Positions 54,407 through 63,635 of a stretch of 64,000 nt of DNA are shown here, one piece after another (position 1 is the first letter of the stretch; every line of letters starts with the position of its first letter). This stretch comes from Defluviitaleaceae bacterium (GTDB lineage: Bacteria > Bacillota > Clostridia > Lachnospirales > WQUN01), in assembly GCA_009780185.1 (NCBI GenBank), contig WRAN01000012.1, forward strand, positions 1 through 64,000, read 5' to 3'. The notes under the pieces are model-generated. The model searched no databases, had not been told where the DNA came from, and saw only the letters and a program-made list of their open reading frames with translations. Position numbers and translations under genes: made by a program.

Positions 54407-54463
54407 ATCGGAAATAGCATAATGGTTTTCCCTTTCGGCTGTTATGCTATTTCCGATTTTTTT
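54407..54463 (+). terminator. Terminator between TasA-like and sipW-like genes
   Basis: 16-bp perfect stem ATCGGAAATAGCATAA (54407-54422) / TTATGCTATTTCCGAT (54442-54457) with T7. Genes downstream then need readthrough or their own promoter. Confidence 0.9.
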
Positions 54464-54497
54464 ATTCCGATTTCTTTATATTAGAGGGCTGATACTA

Positions 54498-55688
54498 ATG
54501 AAAAACGATAGCTTGAAGCTTACTAAAATTGTATGTGCTGTGCTTGTACTTACCCAGACCCTAATCATGATAATCCCAGGCAGCGCGTTTAACCTGTTTA
54601 ATATTGCCATGCAATTGCGCCCTGGAGTATACGCGGCGCTTACGGCAGCAATTCTCATTTTCATGGGCTTTGACCTCCGGCCTGTACATAAGGCTTATAG
54701 CGCCAACATGATTTCAGTTTTATCGGTAATACTGTTTGGCATTACCGTACTTATAGTTTCGATCCTTTTTGGTGTCGGCGCCAATGTTATGATGATTAAT
54801 ATTTCTGTTCCAATCCGCAACTTATGGGAGGTTGGCTTGGTTGTGGTTCTGGGTGAGTTCATTAGATATAAACTCATCAAGGCAACCAATCATCAAAATC
54901 GGACAGGCGTTGTAATTGCCGTAACAATTGTACTAGCATACGGACATATGACCGGTGTACGCACCTTTTTTCATGGTGATTTGGTCTTTTGGGATGCCTT
55001 TTTTCAGCGGATGCTGCTCCCAATTGTAGTTAGTGCAGTTGCCAGCTACTTTGCCATGGAAGGAAGCTTTTTGTCGGTTATTCTTCTATCCTTTATTTAT
55101 ACACAGGCAACATATTTTTTGCCTGTTTTGCCGGATATCCAGCCAACGTCCTGGGCGCTTATAAGCTGTGCTCTTGTGTTTATTTCAGCGATTATTTACA
55201 GGTTTGTAATAAGTGATAATCGCCGTGCAATACGCATACGAGATAAACGTGCGGCTAAATATACAAAGAGGCCCATCTTATTCAACGTGATTACCGCAGC
55301 AGTAATAGTAGCTATTATTGCGTTTTTCATGGGCGAATTCCCTATATACCCAGTGGTGATTTTAACAGACTCCATGGAGGGTACCCTTGATAGGGGCTCT
55401 ATCGCATTTGTGGAAAGAGTACCCCAGGGGGAAGCCGCTATAATGGTTGATGAAGGCTATGTCATCCATTTTCTAAGCAGGGGAAGAGTTGATTATATTC
55501 ACAGGGTTGTTGCCTTCAGACATGATGCTTACGGAATAAGGGAATACATAACCCAAGGCGATGCCAGCCCTATTGTGGATCCGGTCCCGGTTATAGGAGA
55601 TGATGTGCTTGGAATTGCACGGGCATCTATACGATTTTTGGGATGGCCATATATTTTCTTTCGAGCTGTATTCGATGCATTCGGCTAG
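54498..55688 (+). CDS. SipW-type signal peptidase I with N-terminal membrane domain
   Basis: 396 residues. The C-terminal part is an S26B (ER-type) signal peptidase: S292 in TDSMEGTLDRGS and His335 replacing the bacterial Lys in DYIHRVVAF, then YITQGDASPIVDPVP with the Asp. The first ~270 residues are unusual: about eight membrane segments, far more than the one or two of SipW. Start ATG 54498 follows AGAGGG; the longer frame from 54444 runs through the terminator. Probable function: cleaves the signal of the TasA-like protein, perhaps also its neighbours'. Confidence 0.88.
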   Translation: MKNDSLKLTKIVCAVLVLTQTLIMIIPGSAFNLFNIAMQLRPGVYAALTAAILIFMGFDLRPVHKAYSANMISVLSVILFGITVLIVSILFGVGANVMMINISVPIRNLWEVGLVVVLGEFIRYKLIKATNHQNRTGVVIAVTIVLAYGHMTGVRTFFHGDLVFWDAFFQRMLLPIVVSAVASYFAMEGSFLSVILLSFIYTQATYFLPVLPDIQPTSWALISCALVFISAIIYRFVISDNRRAIRIRDKRAAKYTKRPILFNVITAAVIVAIIAFFMGEFPIYPVVILTDSMEGTLDRGSIAFVERVPQGEAAIMVDEGYVIHFLSRGRVDYIHRVVAFRHDAYGIREYITQGDASPIVDPVPVIGDDVLGIARASIRFLGWPYIFFRAVFDAFG

Positions 55689-55720
55689 AATAATACTGCA
55701 CAAAAAAAGGAGAAGGCATT

Positions 55721-56866
55721 ATGACGAAAAAGATTGCAAATGTATTTAAAACCGCTGTCGGATATTGGCGGTTTGCAACTTCGACAGTGCTGATTTTTGT
55801 GGTGTTTATATTGCTCTTGGTATACGTGATTGCTCTGATGCGTGGCGAGACCAATACAGAAGTATCTGGGCGGGCACGGCTTGATTTTAGGGTGTTCTAT
55901 TTAGAAAATGACATATTTGACGAAAACCCCATCCCTCAAAACCTCCACTTCCTTATGTCTTTTACAGACTATATTGAAGTGGATGCAGGTTTTAGCGCCT
56001 GGTTTGACGATGAATTTCAAATCTACTACGAGTACACAGCCACAGAGCATCTGGTTATCCGATATATGGCTACCGGAGACGCAAACATGAACCCTGTTGT
56101 ATTTGAGGATAAACGGGAGCTTTCTAATTTAAGCGGCAGTACTCACGCGCGCTATATTAACTCAGCAGGCGCATCAAACGGCTTAGGTGGCAGCTACACC
56201 ATCAATCCCAGACCCCATATAGACACGTATTTACACTTTGTGCATGAGCAAAGTCAGCAAATGCACGCAGAAAATCTTATTGCCCGGGGCGTGAGGGGCT
56301 TTTCCGCAGAATTGTTTTTAGACTTCACTTTCACTATAACAGTTCCTGAGTTAGATTTTAGGCAGACACTTAGTCACGGGTATCGCCTTTCTCTTTCAAC
56401 TGAAGTTTACTCATTTATAATTACTGGCCATCCAACCTTTATAGAAACCATACCATTAACTGTTATCAACCTACCTTTTACAATGAGCTTTTTTATGGTT
56501 GTATTCTTGGTGGCCATTTTCACATTGTCAGTCTACTGCTTCTATCTTGGAGTTAAACAACTGCGTGCAGATACTAACGAGCGCAAGCAAAAAACTTTGG
56601 ATATACTTAAAAAATACGCCAATGAAATAATTATCAGGGATATTCCTTTGAATTTAATAAAATATGAGATTTACAAAGTTAACGCATTTGAAGAACTTCT
56701 TAAACTAGCCATAAACCTTAACAAACATATTATGTGCCATCACAATGATAAACAGGCAGAGTTTGCGGTTATTGTGGAAGGATACGCCTATTACTTCATT
56801 ACTAAATATACTGAATCTGATAAAGAAGAAGTGTTTGAAAAGAAAGAAGAGACATTTTCGTTTTAG
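55721..56866 (+). CDS. DUF5305-like membrane protein
   Basis: 381 residues: one N-terminal membrane segment (about 21-40), a ~200-residue outside domain of beta character (RLDFRVFYLENDIFDENPIPQNLHFLMSFTDYIEVD...), a second membrane segment (about 254-277) and a cytoplasmic tail with a Lys/Glu-rich C-terminus. Layout and the association with a SipW-type peptidase fit the DUF5305 family, which has no assigned function. AAAAAAGGAG lies 8 nt before the ATG, 32 nt after the peptidase gene. Confidence 0.65.
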   Translation: MTKKIANVFKTAVGYWRFATSTVLIFVVFILLLVYVIALMRGETNTEVSGRARLDFRVFYLENDIFDENPIPQNLHFLMSFTDYIEVDAGFSAWFDDEFQIYYEYTATEHLVIRYMATGDANMNPVVFEDKRELSNLSGSTHARYINSAGASNGLGGSYTINPRPHIDTYLHFVHEQSQQMHAENLIARGVRGFSAELFLDFTFTITVPELDFRQTLSHGYRLSLSTEVYSFIITGHPTFIETIPLTVINLPFTMSFFMVVFLVAIFTLSVYCFYLGVKQLRADTNERKQKTLDILKKYANEIIIRDIPLNLIKYEIYKVNAFEELLKLAINLNKHIMCHHNDKQAEFAVIVEGYAYYFITKYTESDKEEVFEKKEETFSF

Positions 56867-56889
56867 TCTACATGCCAAGCCCGACAAAA

Positions 56890-56940
56890 AAAACTTTCCT
56901 TGCAAATGAAAAGATATTGGCAAGGAAAGTTTTTCTTTTA
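56890..56940 (+). terminator. Rho-independent terminator
   Basis: AAAACTTTCCTTGC (56890-56903) / GCAAGGAAAGTTTT (56920-56933) plus T run; a weaker second hairpin with T7 follows at about 56958-56985. Confidence 0.88.
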
Positions 56941-57029
56941 TTTTTCTATGGCTACGAAGGCCAACTTTTTGGTGGCTTTTTTTGCATTAAATTTTTTTCA
57001 AGAAAGTTACGCTATAGCCAACTCCATGT

Positions 57030-57035
57030 TATAAT
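57030..57035 (+). promoter_or_regulatory. Likely -10 box of the SPFH operon
   Basis: TATAAT 25 nt before the SPFH gene start; the -35 (TTACGC at 57007) is poor, so activation by a regulator or an alternative sigma is possible. Confidence 0.5.
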
Positions 57036-57059
57036 ATCCTTAAAAAAGGCGGTATTAAT

Positions 57060-58187
57060 ATGGCAATAGTTGATGTTGTAAAATTTAACGGTGGCCCGGA
57101 TGTTTTCGCGTGGAAATTCCCAAGCGAAGCCCTTTCTACCTGGACTCAGGTCATAGTCAATGAAACCCAGGAGGCAATACTGTTAAAAGGCGGCCAGATA
57201 GCAGATGTACTGGGCCCCGGCCGTCACGTGCTGGAAACAGCCAATATCCCCATCCTTTCTAAGCTGGTCAACATCCCATTTGGCGGACGTTCCCCCTTTA
57301 CCGCGGAGGTATGGTACATAAACAAAGTACACTCTCTGAGTATAAAATGGGGAACCCCTACTCCTATACAGCTGCAAGACCCCAAATACAAGGTCTTTCT
57401 TCCTGTGCGCTCCTTCGGGCAGTTTGGATTGCAAATTATCGAACCTAAAAAGTTTTTATTAAAGCTAGTAGGCACCTTGCCCGTGTTTACCAAAGACAGT
57501 ATAGAAAAGTTCTTCCGCGGCCTATATCTTACTAAGGTCAAGGATGCCATTGCATCATATCTGGTGAAAAAGGGGATAAGCGCACTGGAAATCAATGCAT
57601 ACCTGATGGAATTATCCAATCATATGCAGGATGTTATGTTTCCAGTGTTTGATGAATATGGCATACGCCTTCTCAACTTCAATGTTAATAATATCAACGT
57701 CCCGGAAGATGACCCAGGTGTAAAGAAACTTAAAAACGCATTGGCAAAACGGGCAGAGATGGATATCGTAGGCTTTTCATATGTACAAGAGCGCTCCTTC
57801 GACACATTAGAGGGTGCCGCAACCAACCCAGGTCAAGCCCAAACCGGAATGATGGGCATTGGCATGGGGTTAGGGATTGGCGGCGCCATGGGTAATCAAA
57901 TTGGAGCAATGGCACAAGGTATGAACACCGCAGGAACAAAAACATGCCCTGGCTGTAACGCGAGTATCCCACAGACGTCACGGTTCTGCCCAGAATGCGG
58001 CAATGATACTAACAGATCAGCCACATCAAGAATCTGCCCTACGTGTAGAGCGTCAATTGAAAGCGAACGGGCAAGATTCTGCCACGAATGCGGCGGTGCA
58101 ATGGATAGAAAATGCCCCGGCTGTGGCGCAGCAATAGACGGAAACCCAAGGTTTTGCCCAGAGTGCGGCAATAACCTGCAAGGTTAG
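57060..58187 (+). CDS. SPFH-domain protein with zinc ribbons (YdjI-like)
   Basis: 375 residues. SPFH/prohibitin-like domain (about 25-245: TQVIVNETQEAILLKGGQIADVLGPGRHVLETANIPILSKL), then a Gly/Met-rich linker (GMMGIGMGLGIGGAMGNQ) and four to five CxxC zinc-ribbon half sites (about 299-372: CPGC, CPECG, CPTC, CHECG, CPGC, CPECG). B. subtilis YdjI, with YdjG and YdjH, recruits the PspA-type membrane-stress protein YdjF/LiaH-like; this operon is analogous but no PspA gene is visible. No membrane segment is seen, so it would associate peripherally. Confidence 0.82.
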   Translation: MAIVDVVKFNGGPDVFAWKFPSEALSTWTQVIVNETQEAILLKGGQIADVLGPGRHVLETANIPILSKLVNIPFGGRSPFTAEVWYINKVHSLSIKWGTPTPIQLQDPKYKVFLPVRSFGQFGLQIIEPKKFLLKLVGTLPVFTKDSIEKFFRGLYLTKVKDAIASYLVKKGISALEINAYLMELSNHMQDVMFPVFDEYGIRLLNFNVNNINVPEDDPGVKKLKNALAKRAEMDIVGFSYVQERSFDTLEGAATNPGQAQTGMMGIGMGLGIGGAMGNQIGAMAQGMNTAGTKTCPGCNASIPQTSRFCPECGNDTNRSATSRICPTCRASIESERARFCHECGGAMDRKCPGCGAAIDGNPRFCPECGNNLQG

Positions 58188-58201
58188 GAAGGTGAATTGA
58201 T

Positions 58202-58597
58202 ATGCTGTATATTTTGATCCCCGCGCTAATAGTTATTATATTAGTAGCGTTTTATGCTTCACGTCACGCGTTCCAAAAAGCCGAAAGCATCTCCCAAGCT
58301 CATTCAGACGCTAAAGCGTTAGTCAACGAATGGGAACGACGGATACTAGTTATGCAATCAGATATTGCCAACAAAGAACATTCTCAAGGCTTAAACTCTC
58401 TTTATGAATCCATTCGCTATTCAGATAAATCCGGAGAAAGCGAAGTAGATAGCCAAATAGAATCTACTTTGCTTAGGCTAGAAATGGCCCTAAAGGATAA
58501 CGCCGTAGAAGATGCCACAGTAGTAATAGATGAACTTACAGCGCTACTAAAGCGCCGCAGTATTGACATTAGGGCTTCAAAACGAGGTGGATTTTAA
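58202..58597 (+). CDS. Single-pass membrane protein with coiled coil
   Basis: 131 residues: a membrane helix at 2-20, then a long helical region (about 25-125) with Glu/Lys/Leu heptads. I recognise no family. It is 14 nt after the SPFH gene and overlaps the next gene (TAATG), so it is likely a subunit of the same membrane assembly. Confidence 0.65.
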   Translation: MLYILIPALIVIILVAFYASRHAFQKAESISQAHSDAKALVNEWERRILVMQSDIANKEHSQGLNSLYESIRYSDKSGESEVDSQIESTLLRLEMALKDNAVEDATVVIDELTALLKRRSIDIRASKRGGF

Positions 58598-59199
58598 TGC
58601 ATCATACATCAAAAGCATCAATAACCATGAGTACCATAGTAGGAAAGATACTTAGCCTAGTTGGCTTTGGCGCTGTAGGGCTCTTTGGCCTTGTCTTGAT
58701 TGTAATGCTTGCCGAAGGCGATACAGAGGCGGTTATCGGTAGTGCGGTCTTTATTATTCCAGGTTTGTTTATGATTATACAAGGCAGAAAGATAAAAAAT
58801 AGGATACGCAGGTTTAGAACCTATGTATCCAGTATATCTCGCGGCACTACATCTATAGATGCAATGGCCTCCTTCGTAGGAAAATCCTCAGATTTTGTTA
58901 TAAGAGACTTGTATAAGATGATCAGCAAAAACTACTTCGTCAATGCCAGAGTTGATACCGTAACCAGGCAGATAATAATTGGCAGGCCAACACATATGCC
59001 ATTTCATCCACAGCCACATATGCCCCCTCACTCGCAACCTCACATGCCTAATCCCGGCGGCTTCCCAAGTCCAGGTGTAGGCGGCGGACATCAACCTCCT
59101 GCCATAGATTCCTATACCTGCAACGGCTGCGGTGCAACAGGCACAAAACAACGAGGATTCCATATACAGTGTGACTACTGCGGTTCAATGATAAAATAA
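58597..59199 (+). CDS. Two-TM protein with C-terminal zinc ribbon
   Basis: 200 residues: two hydrophobic segments (about 15-40 and 46-62), a basic patch (KIKNRIRRFRTY), a small winged-helix-like region (about 75-128, ISRGTTSIDAMASFVGKSSDFVIRDLYKMISKNYF), a His/Pro-rich linker (HMPFHPQPHMPP) and a CNGCG...CDYCG zinc ribbon. The design resembles YdjG/YdjH-type membrane partners of SPFH proteins. Confidence 0.7.
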   Translation: MHHTSKASITMSTIVGKILSLVGFGAVGLFGLVLIVMLAEGDTEAVIGSAVFIIPGLFMIIQGRKIKNRIRRFRTYVSSISRGTTSIDAMASFVGKSSDFVIRDLYKMISKNYFVNARVDTVTRQIIIGRPTHMPFHPQPHMPPHSQPHMPNPGGFPSPGVGGGHQPPAIDSYTCNGCGATGTKQRGFHIQCDYCGSMIK

Positions 59200-59216
59200 G
59201 ATTTAAATCAAAAACT

Positions 59217-59253
59217 AAGCCCCCATGACCGCTGCTGCGGATGGGGGTTTTTT
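59217..59253. terminator. Bidirectional terminator
   Basis: AAGCCCCCAT / ATGGGGG plus inner ACCGC/GCGG pairing, then T6 on the plus strand, between the convergent operon and beta-helix gene. Confidence 0.88.
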
Positions 59254-59258
59254 ATTTA

Positions 59259-62200
59259 CTATACACGCTTCATTTGCATCTGCCGCCATTTCTCTCCGGC
59301 AACAATTCCTAAAACCACCGCCGCAAACCCCATAATCACCATTCCGGCTACATTGTACATAAGCGAGCCGTATCCGCCGGCATATGGCAGCTCCAACGGC
59401 TGCATATTTATCACATACCAATGCTCGCCTTCCGGGGCAAAAGCCGGAATTTCTTCAAGAGGTATACTTGTGGATGACATAATCCCAGGCATGGGTATCC
59501 CACCAATGATTGTAGGGGTATTAAATCTATCATCATCTCTATTATAAGTAATACGCCACTGCCCAGCAGGTAAGTCAAAGCCCATAGGAGCAGCAACCGT
59601 AACCAGTTGATATACCCCGCGTGGATCCATAATAAATGAAAGATACCTCGCCTGGGAGCTTGTAAAGTTTCCACCTACAAAGCTTACTTCCACAAATCGC
59701 GGGTCGTTAAGCATCCCCTCATCATCCAATATTACAAGGCCGTCTCCACTCGTAGGCAAGTCTAAGTAAGCATCCACAACCCTAAACAATCTAAACTGCG
59801 CGCTATTAAGAAGATTAACCACCCGTGGGTTCATAAACAACTCGTAATCTGTTGTAAAAAAGTTGAACTGAACTGACCGATACCAGAAGTTGATATCTAA
59901 GTTGTTAATAGGGTGAATATTGCTTACTGGCGTGCCACTAGGCTGACTAGTTGAGTTAAAACCGATATGAGAGAGTGCCGCCACATTCCTTGGTGGAATG
60001 AAGCTTGAAAGGGCACTGTTATCCCCAAAGGTAACATCTGATAAGCTAAGATTTCCATATGCCCAACCTTCTAAGAGCGGGTCAGAGTAATCATAGGCCT
60101 CGGTAAATATACCGCCGCCAAGCCCGTTGGGGGCGTGATTTCCGGTAATATATCCGCCTTCAGCATTGAACATTCCGCTTTTAGCCACATATACTCCCCC
60201 ACCACCGCCATCTATTGTCTCGCTGCCAATGCCGCTGGCAGTGTTTCCGGCGATTGAGCCATTGGGGATTTGAATTATTATTTCATCTTCATTAGAAAGC
60301 ACTGACGCTGCTGACAATATAATAGAAAATCTTGCATCTTGGCCAACAAATAGCCCTCCGCCGGAACCTGTAGCGGTATTGCCATGATTAAGCTCACGGC
60401 TGCCGCCAATTACGCCGCCTGTCATTAAAAAGCTGGCATTTTCGTAGGATATATTAACTCCGCCGCCATATAAAGCCACATTTCGCCGGATCAAACTTTC
60501 TTCCCGTAGCGTAAACTCAGCGCCATAAGCTATTCGCACCCCTCCTCCATAACGAGGGGATATCCCTACAATGGTAGTGGCCCCATGAAAGATAGAACCA
60601 AGGGCAGGGTCAGGGTGCCCCAGTGGGTGTCCGTTGCCCTCTACAATACTTCCCCACATATCAAAGCTTGCGGAATCTCCGTATACAGCAACGCCGCCGC
60701 CGCTTATTGCAGCAGTATTATTCTCAATTACAGGGATAGAAATATCAAAGGTTTCCCAGTCTATGTCCGCCGCCATATTAAAGATGCTTTCATATACATA
60801 AACGCCGCCGCCGCTTCCGGTAGCGATATTTCCATTTATTCTGCCGCCCTTCATGTCGAAGGTGCTGTCGCCCTCAGCAATAACTCCACCACCGTTTCCA
60901 CCAGTGAAGCCTTCACTATGCTCATTGGCAGTTCTGGTATAGTTGTTGCTAATATTGCCGCCGGTCATAGTTACAATGCTGCCGTCCGCAATATGCACGC
61001 CTCCACCGTTTTGGGCATGATTATCTTGTATGTTTCCGCTATTTAAAATAAAGCTACTGCCTCCTGTTACGCTTACGCCACCTCCGGCGGTTAATTCGCC
61101 ATATGCCATAGACGTTGTAAAGTTGCCTCGTATTTCAGAGACATCCCCACCCATAATAAACTCACCTTGAGCCAGCACATAAACGCCGCCACCAAATAGC
61201 GTTGCCCTGTTTTCGATAATCCCAGCGTTGCCCATCATGGTCATATTGGCACCAACAGCGGCGCCACCGCCTCGTAGGGCTACGTTGTTATGGATAACCC
61301 CACCTGTCATCAGGAATGTAGCTTCGTTATGAACCCGGACTCCGCCGCCTATTCCATGTATTGCAGAGTTTCGCTCCGCTGCGGCTGAGCCGCCGACGCT
61401 ACCCCCTTCCATAGTAAAAAGAGAAGAGCCTTCAACAAATACACCGCCACCGTCATGAGATTGTGCAAAATTGCCGATAATCCTGGCACCTGCTTGCATA
61501 TCAAACCAAGCCCCGGCAACAACACTTACACCGCCGCCACTGGCTGCTATATTCCTCTCTTCACGGCCAATACCACCAATGGTACCTCCAAGCATTTGGA
61601 GCTCACTGTTAATCCCGGCAACATGTACTCCGCCGCCGAGTCCTTCGTGGTTATGCCCGGCAGAATTACCGATTATACGAGCATTGTCTCTGATTACAAA
61701 AACGCCACCTAAGACCATTACCCCGCCACCATTACCAGCGGCAGTATTGCGGGCAATAGCCGCTCTATCTCTCATTTCGAAAAAAGCACTTCCAAACATG
61801 GCAACACCACGACTGGCATTGTCATGGATTATAGAATCCTCAGTCATATAAAATCTTGCGTTACCCGTCATGCTTACAGCGCTGCCATGATAACGGGTAG
61901 GGTTATCCACATTGTCAAAGGTATTATCACTTACGCGGGCCTCACCCATCATGGTAAGCTCGGCCATACCTTCAAGATGCACAGCTGCACCCTGTATCGC
62001 GGCACTTCCGGAAATGGTGCCTCTACCGGCTCCCGCAATATACAAACCGGAACCATTGCCGCCGGCGAGGTTCCAATCTATCAAAGCCTGGTTATTCATA
62101 TAAAAATTCCCGCCTACAACGGAAACACCGCCGCCGCTTGCACCGGCCTCTGCCCGGTTGCCATAAACAAGAGCACTGTTATTCATCAAGAAGGTTCCAA

Positions 62201-63251
62201 GAACCATATGAACCCCGCCGCCGCCGATGGTGGCGGAATTAGAGTTTCGTATTCTTCCGCCGTCCATAGCGAAAACACCGTCAGATATAAATACACCGCC
62301 GCCAAATCCAAAGGCACGGTTAGCTTCTATGTAGCCAGATACCATCTCAAACCTTGCACCACTGCCAAACCATACCCCGGCACCGTTATGAGCATAATTC
62401 CTTGCAACCAATCCTCCAGTCATATCAAAACGGCTGCTTGCATCCAACACGAATAACCCGCCGCCATTAATATTGGCTCGGTTGTTTTCAATAACCCCGC
62501 CTGACAGCTCAATCAAAGCACCAGACCGCCCCATAATGCCGCCGCCCCTTTCAGAGGCATGGTTATCGCTGATGGACCCAGCCTGCATAACAACATGGCC
62601 ACCATCAAGAATATATACTCCGCCGCCATTTGTGGCATTGTTGTGATTAATATAAGAGTAGAATTCTATCGCAAGGGTGCCGCCGCGCATATAAACGCCG
62701 CCCCCATAATAGGCACGGTTATTTGATATAAAACTGTCACGACCTAAATATAAACTTCCGCCATGAACAGCAATGCCCCCATGATTAAAGTCAACATCTA
62801 CAAGGCTACCTGATAGCACAACGCGAGAAAGCCGTAATATCCCCCCGGCTTCTATAATAAAATGTCGCTGATTCTCTGTTTCCTGAAATAAAGTAAAGCC
62901 ATTGCCATAGATTTCAACATCCATACCAGCGGATATAACCACGGCATAATGATCTTCGCTAAAGATATCATCCCCTAAGACAATAGAAGTAACCCCCTGA
63001 GCTACAGCATCACGAAGCTCTTCCCAGGAGGTAATCCCCAAATTATCAGGCCCATCCCCTACATAAGAGGGCTCATCATTTTCATCATAATCGTTTAATC
63101 CTTCGTAATAGTAATCCGGCTCATCATAACCCTCTAAAGCAAAAACCAACACACCTGAAAAGGCAATAATAGCAACAAAAAGAACCAACACCCGCTTAAC
63201 AGTCTCGCGATTGCTGGCAATAGACTTTATATACCTCCCCATGTTAGTCAT
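59259..63251 (-). CDS. 1330-residue beta-helix surface protein with LPYAGG sorting-like signal
   Basis: An N-terminal membrane/signal segment (about 18-40) is followed by an acidic spacer and a very long right-handed beta-helix (about 75-1130) built of ~20-24-residue turns with 'GGGV(Y/F)...G..I.(N/G)N.A' repeats and few Cys. Then come a beta domain (about 1130-1285) and the C-terminus: L1288-P-Y-A-G-G1293, a hydrophobic helix (about 1299-1319) and a basic end. That is the layout of sortase substrates, with LPYAGG in place of LPxTG. It differs in anchor from the SLH beta-helix protein at 37116. GAGGTG precedes the ATG. Adhesion or substrate-binding fibre is a guess. Confidence 0.85.
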   Translation of the reverse strand: MTNMGRYIKSIASNRETVKRVLVLFVAIIAFSGVLVFALEGYDEPDYYYEGLNDYDENDEPSYVGDGPDNLGITSWEELRDAVAQGVTSIVLGDDIFSEDHYAVVISAGMDVEIYGNGFTLFQETENQRHFIIEAGGILRLSRVVLSGSLVDVDFNHGGIAVHGGSLYLGRDSFISNNRAYYGGGVYMRGGTLAIEFYSYINHNNATNGGGVYILDGGHVVMQAGSISDNHASERGGGIMGRSGALIELSGGVIENNRANINGGGLFVLDASSRFDMTGGLVARNYAHNGAGVWFGSGARFEMVSGYIEANRAFGFGGGVFISDGVFAMDGGRIRNSNSATIGGGGVHMVLGTFLMNNSALVYGNRAEAGASGGGVSVVGGNFYMNNQALIDWNLAGGNGSGLYIAGAGRGTISGSAAIQGAAVHLEGMAELTMMGEARVSDNTFDNVDNPTRYHGSAVSMTGNARFYMTEDSIIHDNASRGVAMFGSAFFEMRDRAAIARNTAAGNGGGVMVLGGVFVIRDNARIIGNSAGHNHEGLGGGVHVAGINSELQMLGGTIGGIGREERNIAASGGGVSVVAGAWFDMQAGARIIGNFAQSHDGGGVFVEGSSLFTMEGGSVGGSAAAERNSAIHGIGGGVRVHNEATFLMTGGVIHNNVALRGGGAAVGANMTMMGNAGIIENRATLFGGGVYVLAQGEFIMGGDVSEIRGNFTTSMAYGELTAGGGVSVTGGSSFILNSGNIQDNHAQNGGGVHIADGSIVTMTGGNISNNYTRTANEHSEGFTGGNGGGVIAEGDSTFDMKGGRINGNIATGSGGGVYVYESIFNMAADIDWETFDISIPVIENNTAAISGGGVAVYGDSASFDMWGSIVEGNGHPLGHPDPALGSIFHGATTIVGISPRYGGGVRIAYGAEFTLREESLIRRNVALYGGGVNISYENASFLMTGGVIGGSRELNHGNTATGSGGGLFVGQDARFSIILSAASVLSNEDEIIIQIPNGSIAGNTASGIGSETIDGGGGGVYVAKSGMFNAEGGYITGNHAPNGLGGGIFTEAYDYSDPLLEGWAYGNLSLSDVTFGDNSALSSFIPPRNVAALSHIGFNSTSQPSGTPVSNIHPINNLDINFWYRSVQFNFFTTDYELFMNPRVVNLLNSAQFRLFRVVDAYLDLPTSGDGLVILDDEGMLNDPRFVEVSFVGGNFTSSQARYLSFIMDPRGVYQLVTVAAPMGFDLPAGQWRITYNRDDDRFNTPTIIGGIPMPGIMSSTSIPLEEIPAFAPEGEHWYVINMQPLELPYAGGYGSLMYNVAGMVIMGFAAVVLGIVAGEKWRQMQMKRV

Positions 63252-63411
63252 ATATATTGCACCTCATTTATGTACTGATCTTGGCTAACTCAAACAAATG
63301 CATGTATATCTGTTAATAAAAATTCCTTATTGCTATTGCCCACATGATAACTTACTTCGGCAATAATAACAAGGAATTTATCTTTACAATTATGTTACTA
63401 TTTCCCGCAGA

Positions 63412-63515
63412 TATAGCAATTCACCTTTAAATCAGCCCCGCCTGTCGCCGAAAAAGCGTTGATGCGTCCGCTATTTTCGGCTCGGGCGGAACTGTTTAAA
63501 GGGGGAATTGCTATA
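63412..63515. repeat. Nested palindromic element with GCCGAAAA hairpin
   Basis: Outer arms TATAGCAATTCACCTTTAAA (63412-63431) and TTTAAAGGGGGAATTGCTATA (63495-63515). Inside are CCGCC/GGCGG and the core GCCGAAAAAGCG / CGCTATTTTCGGC (63447-63481). It lies in the 324-nt gap between the beta-helix gene and rpoC; nothing else is seen there. Confidence 0.65.
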
Positions 63516-63575
63516 CATGACTTTTTTTAAAGACACCCTCACAAAGCTCATCTGAGGGAACATCTTTCTTTACAC

Positions 63576-63608
63576 AAAAAAGCCGCCGCACTAAAATCAG
63601 TGCGGCGG
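63576..63608 (-). terminator. rpoC terminator
   Basis: Minus-strand stem CCGCCGCACT / AGTGCGGCGG (63583-63592, 63599-63608), loop 6 nt, followed by six T residues, about 28 nt after the rpoC stop. Confidence 0.92.
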
Positions 63609-63635
63609 TCATATTGTTAAGCCAAACTTAAATTC

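Noticed and set aside
60585-62456. Plus-strand ORFs of 153, 126 and 210 codons
   Set aside because: Antisense shadows of the Gly-rich beta-helix repeats.
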